64,000 nucleotides of DNA from Diplonema papillatum. Taxonomy: Eukaryota > Euglenozoa > Diplonemea > Diplonemida > Diplonemidae. Within the stretch, counting starts at the first letter, position 1, and each line of letters starts with the position of its first letter. Both the position numbers and the translations under genes were made by a program. Of this stretch, positions 27,825-37,985 are shown piece after piece. The notes under the pieces are model-generated. The model had not been told where the DNA came from and did not search any database. It worked only from the letters and a program-made list of their open reading frames with translations. Location: assembly GCA_030068145.1 (NCBI GenBank), contig JAPJBO010000034.1:248001-312000 (forward strand). Reading direction: 5' to 3'.

Positions 27825-30397
27825 ATGGGCAGGAGAGCAGGCGAGGTGCGGAATTGGCGGGTCATCGTGGCGCTGCTCGTGGTGGCCATGGGGATTCGGT
27901 CCCTGACGATCATGCACCCCCACAGCGGCGAAGGGAAGCCCCCGATGCACGGCGACTTCGAGGCGCAGCGCCACTGGATGGAGATCACCACCGCGCTGCC
28001 CCTGCGGGAGTGGTACAGGGACGGACCGGAGAACGACCTGCAGTACTGGGGGCTCGACTACCCGCCGCTCACAGCGTATCACTCGTATCTGATAGGCGCC
28101 GTCGGCCACAAGACGATACCAGAGGCCTTCGCCCTGCACTCCAGCAGAGGATACGAGAGTTACTCGCTCAAAGTGTTCATGAAGCTCTCCGTTATATTTT
28201 CCGAGCTTCTGGTCTACTTCCCCGGGGCGTACTACGCGGTCACTGGGGTCGCCCACGTGAAGCTCGAGCACAACCGGCACCAGTGGATCGCGCTGGCGAT
28301 GCTGTGGCTGCACCCGGGCGTCCTGCTGATCGACCACGGGCACTTCCAGTACAACGCCGTGTGCCTCGGCCTCACGCTCTTCGCGATCGGCGCCGTCGCA
28401 CGGCACAAGTGGTGGCTGGGGAGCGTGTTCTTCGTGCTCGCGGTCTTCTTCAAGCAGATCGCCCTGTACTACGCGCCGGCGTTCTTCTTCGGCATCCTCG
28501 CGCTCTGCCTGCAGAGCCGGGGCGGTGTCGGCAACGTGCTGGCGACGGGGGTGGTCGTCGTCGCGGCGACCGCCGTGGTTTTCAGCCCGTGGATCATCGA
28601 GCAGGACTGGGACGGGATCCTGCAGGTTGCCCACCGGATGTTCCCCTTTTCGCGCGGGTTGTACGAAGACAAGGTGGCCAACGTGTGGTGCTCTGTGTCA
28701 CCCGTGCTGAAGTTGAACAGACTGTTCGAACGAGAAGTCGTGTTGCGGATATCGGCGGGGTGCACGTTTTTGTCCCTCCTGCCCGGTTGCCTGTGCTGCT
28801 TCCGGCGAAAATACGGCAACGGCACGTGGGTGGCCGCGGTCGTCATCAGCGCGACCTCTTTCTTCCTGTTCTCGTTCCAGGTGCACGAGAAGTCGATCCT
28901 GTTCCCGGCTGTGGCCGCGGTGCTGCTGCCGGTCGCGAGTCCGCCGGGCGTTGCGATGAACCTCACGCGGGCGGTCGCGATCATCACGTACGTGGCGCTC
29001 TTCTCGATGTACCCGCTCGTCGTGAAGGACGGAACGCACGTCCTGTACGTGTGCCTGTCCCTCGTCACCATCGTCTTCGTCGAATTCGCCTGCGCGACGA
29101 CTCCGGTGTGGAGGCGCGGCTGGCGCTGCGTGCTCCTGTCCACGACCGCCGTTCACTTAGTCCACTTCACGTTCTCCCCGCCGTCTAGCCACCCAGACCT
29201 GTGGACCATGCTTTTCTGTTGGGTGAGGTATATCTAAACCTATTTCCTTTTTGTATAAGCACCTGCTTTGTAGGAAATACTTGAGGAGACTGCCAGTTGC
29301 GAAATCTCGGATTTCGCAACTGGGAACTCGGAAGGAGGTAGTGTGGTACCCTTCAGCATGCTGATGACTCCCCACTATCGCAACAATATTCCAAATCTCA
29401 AAGAATTTAAATGTGCTGGAAACACAGGTAAATCTGGGTTTAGTGGCGGGTGTAAACGTTCAACAAATGCATGCAAATGCAACGTGTTCAAAAAAACGCA
29501 GTGTGTCACCGGTTAACTTTTAACGCCTGCGCTCGAGATCCCCCACACGAGTGCAAACCAGGTGAAAAGGGGACGCAGTATCTGCTGGTATGCTCAGCAT
29601 GCACCAGCTGATAGGTAGCGTGTCAAGGTACATGACGAGGGGACGCAGTATCTGCTGGTAAACAATCATAACTGCTAGCAGTATCAGCCGCTACTCAGAC
29701 TGTCCAGGACAGGGGAGAAAGGGACTCACAACTCCAACCATCTACTCCGAAGGATGAACTCCCTCTTCTTGTATAAGCACCTGCTTTGTAGGAGCTGCTC
29801 AAGGAGACTGCCAGTTGCGATAGATCAAAGGAGGTAAATCTGGGTTTAGTGGCGGGTGTAAACGTTCAACAAATGCATGCAAATGCAACGTGTTCAAAAA
29901 AACGCAGTGTGTCACCGGTTAACTTCTAACGCCTGTGCTCGAGATCCCCCACACGAGTGCAAACCAGGTGAAAAGGAAGCGGCAGACTCATTCGACACCC
30001 CCCCTGTCCCTTGCACTTGATTTCAGTGACCATCGATTCAAAAGCCACGGCTCTTGTCTCACTTTTCTTGCGGAGCACATCCGATACGCCTGTCGGGCTA
30101 GCTGGCAGTTGCTGTCAAGGTCCTTGCAAGCGGGCAGCAGCAAAGCAACGGGCGATTTTTTCTCACCCTGTCCTCTGCTGTTTTCCGTCGGTCATGTGCA
30201 GCACCCTGTCAGTTTCCGCTTCCCCTCTGTTGACTGCTCGTCGGGGTAAAAATATGTGCGGGTTTGCTCTCCTTTCCGAAAATGGACACCCACACACACT
30301 ACACAGCTGCTTTTATTTCATCGCCGCCGCGGCCGCGCTGACAATCTGTCAATACAACTGTTTCTACGACTTGAAGTACAGCAGCAAGGTCGAGTGA
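27825..30397 (+). CDS. ALG6: dolichyl-P-Glc:Man9GlcNAc2-PP-dolichol alpha-1,3-glucosyltransferase
   Basis: Exon 1 is 27825-29227 and the proposed exon 2 is 30307-30397; together they give 497 residues, the usual ALG6 size. ALG6 (GT57 family) adds the first glucose to the lipid-linked oligosaccharide in the ER lumen. Visible signatures are HGDFEAQRHWMEIT (42-55, with D44 matching the catalytic Asp of the family), LQYWGLDYPPLTAYHS, LIDHGHFQYNAVCLG and FFKQIALYYAP, plus about ten hydrophobic membrane segments. The unspliced frame stops at 29237 right after HPDLWTMLFCW, short of the last membrane helix. AG|GTATAT at 29227/29228 and CACTACACAG at 30306 join in phase 2 to give a final helix, CFYFIAAAAALTICQYN, and a Lys-containing cytosolic tail. 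The start at 27825 is preferred to 27786 by context. Exon 2 is inferred. Confidence 0.85.
29251..29465 (+). mobile_element. ~215-bp dispersed element, copy 5 (interrupted)
   Basis: The first 50 bases and the GTGGCGGGTGTAAACGTTCA portion are present. They are separated by about 100 foreign bases that begin with a perfect small hairpin (29293-29323, 14-base arms around TCG, made from CCAGTTGCGAAATC). The 3' third of the element is missing. Confidence 0.75.
29431..29975 (+). repeat. direct duplication flanking copies 5 and 6
   Basis: The block AAATCTGGGTTTAGTGGCGG through CGAGTGCAAACCAGGTGAAA occurs at about 29430-29571 and again at 29836-29975, nearly identical, with an offset of 406. Between the copies GGACGCAGTATCTGCTGGTA occurs twice (29571 and 29640 regions). 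The whole unit, including the element's 5' part, was duplicated in tandem. Confidence 0.8.
29769..29872 (+). mobile_element. ~215-bp dispersed element, copy 6 (5' part)
   Basis: It starts TTGTATAAGCACCTGCTTTG, keeps GATCAAAGGAGGTAAATCTG, lacks the CACACGAAACACAG block and runs into the duplicated tail. It belongs to the same local duplication as copy 5. Confidence 0.75.
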
Positions 30398-32863
30398 AGA
30401 TGCCGTTCTGGCCTCACCTTTGTCCGTGCAGTGCCGTCGCGCACAACTTTTGTTCAGCAGGCACTCTGCAGTACCAGATGGTCTCAGCTGCGGAAGCAGG
30501 GGAGTGAGCCGCCTTGGTCCCTAATGTGCGACTTCGTTCAGGGTTGAAGCACACCATGTACCACCGTTGTCACGTGCAGCGCCAGCGAACAAAGCGCGCC
30601 CGCTTTTGTGCATTTGTTCCGTTCGCTGTCGTTGAAAATGGTTCAACCCGGTAGCCCCGCACTCGACCTGGTTTCCACCGGCCACGCAAACCCGCACCTG
30701 ATTCCGGGATGCGAAGCGGCCTGTCGGGGCCCTATATCCCGGATCCGATACCTCCCCTTTTGCGAGCGCGAGTTCAGGGGAAAGCCTGCTAGCGGCAAGC
30801 CTCAGGTATTGCAGAATTCTCCGTCGGCTACCCACTCCTGCATTAGGAGAATGCTGCTACTGCAAGTTTCACTGGAAGACAGAAAAGGGGGAAAACAAGG
30901 GTCTAACGTACGATGGGGTAGCCCCCCGATGTGTGAGAGAATAGGCTATCCCAGGTGGTCACTCCATCAGGCCAAAAATATTTCCCCCGCCAGCCAGCCC
31001 AAAGAAACCTGAAGTTCGTTCGTTGTGCCTACTGGAATTCCCTCGATGAATCGAAAGAGCCACGGGCCTGCGGGTCAAGTGGCTACTGATTTTGCAACCC
31101 ACAGCACCGAGGCGCGGCGTGCTCAATGAGGCATACATGCATTGACCGTGGCACTCTTGCCCCGAAGCGGACCTCTGGGCAAGTCTTGTCGTTACGCTGT
31201 CCAACGAAATAAACGAAAAAACGAAGTTCGCTCAAAAAGAAGAAAAGGCGCGAGCGCGCGGCATAAAAGAGACGGACGAACGCGTAGCGAGCTACATTTG
31301 CACGGCGCCATCAACGCCTGTTTTTAGTGTCGGGCGAACGCCTCTGTTTCTCTGTGCATTGTGCGGAGGTAAAAGGGGGCGCCGTGCCCCGCCGAAGCGC
31401 TCGATCGACCCACTCGCAGATGAGCTGTACGTGCTGCAGCACTTGCCACGACGCCACCAACAACAGCGATTGGCAAAAAAAGGAGGTCTTCATTTTCACA
31501 CACTAACTGTTACAGCAAGTGCAAAGAAAAATGAAGATTCTTTTATTATCGATTAGCCAACCTCTGCAACCGTTCAGGAACACCGTCGGAAAGAACGTAC
31601 AAAGATTAGTACTCAGTATCGGAGCGCGCGCGTAACAAAACTCTGTCGTCCCTGAACTACTCAGTATCGGAGCGCGCGTAACCCGATTCAACCCATCGCA
31701 GATGAGCGGTCCAGACCAGCTCACTCGCCAACGTGTGGAGTTGACCCCGATAATAAAAAGGCCGTATCTCCCATTCGAGTGGAGGCGCCCCCCCCGCCTG
31801 CCCTCTGAGTCCCTTTGCTCTTCGCGCTGAGTGCTGGCACCGTCATCGTGCGTCGACCAACGGGACGCCCGTCGCATTCAAAAGAAAAAAGGCTAGTCGC
31901 GGGGCTTGGCTAGCCCGGTCCGTTGGTGAGCAACCCCTTTTCGATTTCCTAGTCGTTGGCTTTCTGCACACACACCAGCAACTTGCCACAAACGGTCACC
32001 AACGGTGCCCCGAATAGCTCACGCGTTCCCTATAGGCTGGATTCTGGTGAAGAGCGAGCATTCTGCCATCGAACAACCGTAGATACCAGACACTGGAACA
32101 TGCATCGCCGATAAACTTGCGAAACACACCGAACGGGCCTGAAGCCGTCAGCGGGAAGGACCGTGTTGAGTCTGACTCTAGTCTGGCTGTGCAGTGATAT
32201 TAGAGGTGTAGGTGCGTGGCCGCAACAATGAAGTACCACGACTCCTGTTGTCGTTTTACTTATCGTGCACAGAGCAAGCTTGCCACATCCTCGGGTGAGA
32301 TGTGCCGCCTGTACAACGATACAGCGGTTGCCGGCCGACAGCAGATGCAAGCAGAAGTCTTGGGCCCAATGCAGAAGCGGACAACTTGCCATGCACCGCA
32401 GGATCCCGCTCCACCCACCCTTCGGGGGTCACAGAATCCAAAAGGAGCGTGTCAGAAAATCAACACCAATACCGACTGGCAACAAGTGCTACACTTTGCT
32501 TCAGACGATACCTCCACGAAAAGCCATGGACTTCCACACACACACACACACGCACAGCGTGGTCGTACTTCCGAGAAGGGAGGCACCACGTAAAAACGGG
32601 TCCGTAACACACACAGCCGGTCCATCCCCTCCTGATAGGCTGTGATAGACAGAAGAACGCAGCTCCAGGCAATTCTATGCAGCTCTAGGGGATAGTGATG
32701 GACCTGATAGATTGTGGTGGACCTCGATTCGCTACAATGAACAGCGGCAGGCAGTTCGACGCAGTTCCAGGAGATAGGGATGGACCGGCTTACCACACAC
32801 GCACGGGGGTGACGATCTACAACATATATCTACCCAACTAGGAAAAGAGCAAAGAAGGCTAAA
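30398..32863. other. gene-free stretch before the first GH127 gene
   Basis: No gene is supported. Positions 31060-31100 hold a degenerate piece of the repeat seen at 4676-4905. TCAGTATCGGAGCGCGCG is repeated at about 31615 and 31660. Short imperfect repeats around CAGCTCCAGGCAATTC and GGGATGGACC occur at 32660-32790. A CA-rich run lies at 32535-32555. Confidence 0.5.
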
Positions 32864-35731
32864 ATGTTGTTACTCCGAGTCCTTGCGACTGCCCTCGCCA
32901 CGGGGAGCCTCGCCACCGCAGCAAAGCCAATCAACGGGAACCCGCACGTCGAGCGGATTGGGACGGACATGAGAGTGGTCCCGGAGGTCGAGAGCGGGAA
33001 GGAGTGCTCGGCGCTCTGCCTGGACGAGGCCAGGTGCGAAGGGTGGACGTGGTACAGCTGCGAGAAGCAGTGCAAGCTGATGCGGAAGAGCAAAGCGCGC
33101 AAGTGGAGCAGCGGAGCGTGCGCGGGGGAGAGCGGCACCGCGCAGCAGCTGGGCAGCGACCGACTGTACAAGACCGTCCCCCTCGGCTGGACGGCGGCGA
33201 CTGGATGGTTGCTGGCCCAATTGAAGATCGAAGCCGACGGGCAACTCTCACGCTTGAACCAACTCAAACCCGACCTAGCAGATGACGCCGCGTGGGTCGA
33301 CGATACACAGGATGACACCGTCAACATACCCGACGAAACAGGGCCCTACTGGCTCAACGGACTCGTGCCTAGCGCTGCCTTGCTAAACGCGTCCGCCCTG
33401 CTACCCGAGCATGTTTTCTCGGGTATCCTGGACGAAGACGTGGAGAACGGGAATCCGGTGACCAAGAAGCTGCTGTCGGCCTTGATGCCGACGCAGCGGC
33501 TCGCCGAAAAAGTGAGCGCCGTGGTCGAGAAGCGCGTCTGGCGCATCATCTCGGACGACCTCCCGAGCAGCCTGCGCGGACCGGCCGACGGCTTCTGCGG
33601 GGCGGGCGACGACTTCAAGTACGGCTGGCACCTGGCCGCGGCCCTGCTGCAGTACGCGGACGCCCACGCCGGCGACGAGGCGGCGGCGGCGAGCCAGGCC
33701 GCCGTCGTGCAGTTCATCGGCGAGATGTACGTCCGCGCGTTGGAGCTGCCGCTCGACGTGTGGTCGTCGCTGCGGTACCAGGACCTCGTGTACCTCGCGC
33801 AGACGGCGTACGACCAGAATCCGATGGGGCAGGAGCAGTTGCTGGTCGACTTCATGCGGCTCGTGAACGCGCGCGGGTTCGAGTGGGACGATCACTACTC
33901 CGGGCACAGCGTTAGGGAGTCATTCTTCCCCATGGTGCCCAACAGCACCTGGGCAAGAACAGACGACGGCGTCACCCACGCAATGGCGACCAAAGCCGAG
34001 GCCGTCGCCGCTCGTTTGCAGGACCGCACGGTGAGAGCAACCGTGTTCGAAACGCAGCTCGCCATGCAGCACCAGTACCACGGACAGCCGTACGGCACCT
34101 TCGCCGCTGCCGAAGGGTCGCTGGGCGGGCGGAACCTGACCCGCGGCGTCGACGTGTGCGCCGCCGTGGAACAGATGCACTCGCTCGACGTTTCCTTCCA
34201 CCAGTTCGGCGACGTGCACATCCTCGACAAGGCCGAGCGCATTGCTTTCAACGCGCTGCCAGGCTCCCTGACGCCCGACCTGTGGCAGCACCAGTACCTC
34301 GCGCACGCGAGCGATCGAATGTCGAAATACCTCGGCAAGCCCAACCTCGCGAAAATGCACGGAGCGACGGTGAAGCCGGCTACGGTTGAAAGCTGTACGG
34401 ATCACCCGCAGGGTGTGCCCATCTTCGCGAAGAACGTCGTGCTCACGTTTGACTCGCATGGGCTCGCGGGGCTCGCGGTCGGTATGTTCGCCCCCGTGGA
34501 CACGACCATTCGGGCGGGCGCGCTGGACGGGACGCGGGTCGAAATCAAGACCGACTACCCGTTCGGCGATACCGTCGGCATCAACGTCACCGTCCCCGAA
34601 ACCGTGCCGATGCTGCCCTTCCGCGTCCGGATCCCCGGCTGGGCGGACCGGGCGACGCTCGTCGTCGTCAACGGGACCTCGTCGGACGCGAAGAACGGCA
34701 CTATGTGCGAAGTGACGCTCACGCCCGGAACGACCGAGCTCGTCCTCGAGCTCCGCCCGGAAGTCCGGGTTGAGTTCGGCTGGGGCGCCGGCGACGCGAA
34801 CGCGGCCGCGGTGGTGCGGGGCCCGCTGCTCTTTAGCCACGGGCTCGACGACCAGGACGGCGTGTGGGCGCCGTTCAACAACTCGAACACCAACGTCACG
34901 TACAACGCGACGTGGAACTACGCCCTGTCCATCGACCCGCGCGACGCGGCGTCCAGCTTCAGCGTCGTGCACGGAGAAACCGCGCAGACGACCCCCTTCA
35001 ACAACCCTGGGTACCCCGTGTACATCCAAGCGAAGGCCCGGCTGATGCCCCGATGGGTCCCCAAAATGGCGTTCTGGGGCAAGCGAAAAGTCTTCCAAAT
35101 CGTCGAGCCGCCGCGCTCCCCGTCGTTCTGCTCGGATCCCGAGGCCTGCGGAGCCGAGGTCAACGTCACCCTCGTTCCGTTCGGCGCGACGGACCTGCGG
35201 GTGTCGGCGTTCCCGTGGATCTGCGACGCACCTGCAGCGAGCTGCTTCGAGAACGCCGCCGGCTCCAGGGACACCAAACTGGTCGTCGATTACGGCGGGG
35301 TGATGTACGGGGACGGGACGTCGCCCCACCGCAACGCGCACAACATGCTGCTGCGCTCCGGCCGGCCGAAAATGGAGACCAACATCACCGTCTCGCAGAT
35401 GATCTTCGACCCGACCCGGAAGCTTTCCTCCCTGTCGGTGTCTTACCAGTACCAAACCTCGTCCAAGCTCACGAGCACCAAGCCCGCGGGCACGGTCATG
35501 AAGATCGGGCTGGTGAACGCGATGACCAACGAATTCATCCTCGCGTACGAGTCGCCGCCTCTGACCGACTACCTGTATAACTTCAATGGCACGTACTCCC
35601 CCCCTGTCACCGTTACTGCCGCTCTCGACCTCGCCGTCACGCAGCCGCATCAGATCCGATTCCGGTTCTTCAACAACGGCAAAAACGTCAACCTGCTGAC
35701 GCCGCTGACCTTCCATCTCAAGTGGGACTGA
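32864..35731 (+). CDS. secreted PAN/apple + GH127-like protein, altered metal site (paralogue 1)
   Basis: A single-exon protein of 955 residues. It begins with a signal peptide (MLLLRVLATALATGSLATAA), then a PAN/apple-like Cys module (about 25-85, six cysteines, GWTWYSC). From about 100 it follows the GH127 (DUF1680) plan: LGWTAATGWLLAQLKIEADG, GPYWLNGLVP, QDLVYLAQTAYDQNP, GGRNLTRG, LTPDLWQHQYL and a beta-sandwich C-terminal half. GH127 enzymes such as HypBA1 are beta-L-arabinofuranosidases with a Glu and three Cys holding zinc, one Cys being the nucleophile. Here the Glu-x-Cys motif reads D430-V-C432 and the Cys-Cys pair reads S510-C511, with several residues missing before it; E458 of AERIAF is kept. 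Paralogue 2 has the intact set. It may be a binding protein or a changed enzyme. Several sequons support secretion and N-glycosylation. Confidence 0.85.
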   Translation: MLLLRVLATALATGSLATAAKPINGNPHVERIGTDMRVVPEVESGKECSALCLDEARCEGWTWYSCEKQCKLMRKSKARKWSSGACAGESGTAQQLGSDRLYKTVPLGWTAATGWLLAQLKIEADGQLSRLNQLKPDLADDAAWVDDTQDDTVNIPDETGPYWLNGLVPSAALLNASALLPEHVFSGILDEDVENGNPVTKKLLSALMPTQRLAEKVSAVVEKRVWRIISDDLPSSLRGPADGFCGAGDDFKYGWHLAAALLQYADAHAGDEAAAASQAAVVQFIGEMYVRALELPLDVWSSLRYQDLVYLAQTAYDQNPMGQEQLLVDFMRLVNARGFEWDDHYSGHSVRESFFPMVPNSTWARTDDGVTHAMATKAEAVAARLQDRTVRATVFETQLAMQHQYHGQPYGTFAAAEGSLGGRNLTRGVDVCAAVEQMHSLDVSFHQFGDVHILDKAERIAFNALPGSLTPDLWQHQYLAHASDRMSKYLGKPNLAKMHGATVKPATVESCTDHPQGVPIFAKNVVLTFDSHGLAGLAVGMFAPVDTTIRAGALDGTRVEIKTDYPFGDTVGINVTVPETVPMLPFRVRIPGWADRATLVVVNGTSSDAKNGTMCEVTLTPGTTELVLELRPEVRVEFGWGAGDANAAAVVRGPLLFSHGLDDQDGVWAPFNNSNTNVTYNATWNYALSIDPRDAASSFSVVHGETAQTTPFNNPGYPVYIQAKARLMPRWVPKMAFWGKRKVFQIVEPPRSPSFCSDPEACGAEVNVTLVPFGATDLRVSAFPWICDAPAASCFENAAGSRDTKLVVDYGGVMYGDGTSPHRNAHNMLLRSGRPKMETNITVSQMIFDPTRKLSSLSVSYQYQTSSKLTSTKPAGTVMKIGLVNAMTNEFILAYESPPLTDYLYNFNGTYSPPVTVTAALDLAVTQPHQIRFRFFNNGKNVNLLTPLTFHLKWD

Positions 35732-36107
35732 ATCTCGAACATTAAGTCGGCTTCCACCCCTCCATGATGCTGATAGATCCCGTAGCATGACTTTTGACGA
35801 ACCTGCAAAGAGTCTCGGAAAAAAATGTATCGTGTCTCGCAACTCACCTCGATGTAGCGTTGATCGTCGTGTTCGAACCGTGATACATCGCACCTGTAAC
35901 CAACAAGCAGAGGGATTGCGTAAACATATTGAGAAAGTCGAAGATTAGCGTCGAAACTTTCTTTTCACGCCGTAGCAGAACGACCACACCCTACCCAATC
36001 CCAAACACCCCCTAAACGCGTTAGGGGACTTCACAAGGTTTCACAACGGAGTGACACATCACCCGAAACGAGCTGCACCCTCTCACTTTTCTCGATCCAC
36101 TCAACCC

Positions 36108-36165
36108 GACCCCCTCCATACCCAAGCCTCTACAGGGCAACCGGGCTTTAAAATACCGATAGAGA
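36108..36165 (+). repeat. second copy of the AT-rich island repeat
   Basis: CCATACCCAAGCCTCTAC and the following CAACCGG...CTTTAAAATACCGA match 8556-8606. The reading frame seen at 8443-8802 is not preserved here. Confidence 0.6.
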
Positions 36166-37129
36166 AAGGTGTGACTGACATTCTGTGGTCCTGCTGGGCT
36201 CGGGCTCGTATGGCGTGCCGTCGTCATGAAACCCAACCTCTCCTGGAGTCGGTTCGGTCCTGCCATGCTTTTGCTCCAGTTCCTACAGTAAACGTCTGAG
36301 AAATAGGGAGGTAGGTGTAGGTGGACTGGCTCAATTACGTTCCAAATACACGTTCGCTAGGGAACGAGCATCTGTGCAATTTCGCGCAGAACGCGAAGGA
36401 GCACCGCGCCTTTTCCGTGCTGGGGAAGGCATGCAATACGCAGACAGCGCTGTCGTCGGACAAGCGGATACCCTGATTTTAGTCAGGGAACACGAAGTTA
36501 ATAGAGCCACAAAGAAGCACGACCTCAAGCAGTTTCGCAAACCAAAAGGAAAGAATGAAACAAAATAATTCCGACGGTAGCACACGACAAAGCTCTGCTG
36601 CCGATTTTCCTCCAGCTCCGATGCAAGGGTCGGCGATGCGCCTACGTTCCAATATGTGCTAGGTTGGGGTGGCCGGCTACATTGGACGAGCACATTTTTA
36701 CACAAATCTTCCCAGAACTTCCAAAGACTTCCCAGAAACTCCCAGAATTTCGTTCTCTTTGACGATATTTCGCGTTTTTACGTCTTCTTGTTTGCGTTAG
36801 GGGAGCCATTTTGCAAGCAAATGAGTACCACGCTATGCAAACGTACCCAAGGGCGACTGGTGATTTCATGTGAAAGATTTCATGTGAAAGACATGTCACC
36901 AACGCAACAAGAAGACGAAATACATGGGATTTTTCGAGACTGGAGGTCCTATGAACATGCAATGTGAAAAGCCTCTATTCGACCCAACCCGGCTTTTCTT
37001 CATGAAAAAAGTGTATTGTTTTTGGAAACAGCTGAGCTAGCTTTTTCTTTTCCTCGCAAAAGGTATAGCCTGCTGCTCGAGTATTTCCCATAAAGCAGGT
37101 GTGAATTCAAAAGAAAAGCTGCGCATTTC

Positions 37130-37320
37130 TTGTAGAAGCACCTGCTTTGTAGGAAATACTTGAGGAGGCTGCCAGCTGCAAAAGATCAAAGGAGGTAAAT
37201 GTGCTGTAGCCCACACGAAACACAGGTGAATCGGGGTTCAGTGGCGGGCGTAAGCGTTCAACAAAAAAGACGTGTACTGTTTCTCCCCCTCTAGCCTCCT
37301 TCGAAGTAAGCACAAGTATT
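37130..37320 (+). mobile_element. ~215-bp dispersed element, copy 7
   Basis: A nearly full copy that lacks about 20 bases after CAACAAAAAAGA and the last TIR part. Just upstream (37076-37100) lies a short reversed end fragment (CTCGAGTATTTCCCATAAAG), so two ends are juxtaposed. Confidence 0.8.
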
Positions 37321-37732
37321 TGGTGAAGTTGTCTAGAATCTGCGACTCAACTATTCTCACGTCCTGAACTGAAATCCTGCTCAAAGAACATACATATACG
37401 CACGCTCGAAGCCTCTGTCCGGGCGAAGCGATCTCATTCATTTTTTGTCTTCAAGCCTCACGCCTGTGCGGAAATCAATGGAGTCAAGTGTTAGTGCAAA
37501 AAACTGTTGGCACAAAACGTATCGGGGACCCATCGCGCCGCCCGGGGGTGCTCGTAACATGAACGAAACTGGCACGCGAAGAACCGGCGCAAAAACCCGG
37601 CCCATCGTAAGTAACAACAAGACCACCCGAGGTCTCCGTGTACATGCGTAATCGCAAACGCTTCAGAGAGCTCTCGCAAGAAGTACTGCGGAGGGGCATT
37701 CTTTTGGCCCCCTCCGAGTGGTTTCTTTTTTT

Positions 37733-37985
37733 TGAATAAGCACCCGCTTTTTACGGATCTCGAGGATGCTGCCAGTTGCGAATTACTTATATGGTGGCTC
37801 ATTGCGCGCAGATGACCCAACAAAAGAGCCAACGTACACGGGAGGAAATGCAACGGCAGCCGCACGAAACACAGGTAAATCTGGGATCGGTGCCGTACCT
37901 TTGTCGTTGGATTGTTTCCCGTTTCACATTTCCACCCCCTCCCCTCGAGCCCCCGTCGATCACCGGGCGGTGCCTCTGAATATTT
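37733..37985 (+). mobile_element. ~215-bp dispersed element, copy 8 (degenerate)
   Basis: Recognisable by AATAAGCACCCGCTTT, GAGGATGCTGCCAGTTGCGA, CACGAAACACAGGTAAATCTGG and a CCTCTGAATATTTTTGCC end. The middle is strongly diverged. Confidence 0.5.

Larger units (their letters stand above)
29228..30306 (+). other. proposed ALG6 intron containing two repeat copies
   Basis: A 1079-base interval from GTATAT to ACACAG. It contains copies 5 and 6 of the ~215-bp element and a directly duplicated tail block (29431-29571 and 29837-29975, offset 406). If exon 2 is wrong, this is the 3' flank instead. Confidence 0.55.

Noticed and set aside
33920-35893. Minus-strand frame of 657 codons opposite GH127 paralogue 1
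   Set aside because: The + strand encodes clear GH127 motifs; the antisense frame has no recognisable domain. The same holds for 42566-44155 and 14480-15526.
36374-36568. 64-codon Lys-rich frame
   Set aside because: Short, without coding bias or homologous motif; possibly part of an old element but not supportable.
36700-36760. Repeated TTCCCAGAA words resembling heat-shock elements
   Set aside because: No gene begins nearby and the words also fit a simple decayed tandem repeat.
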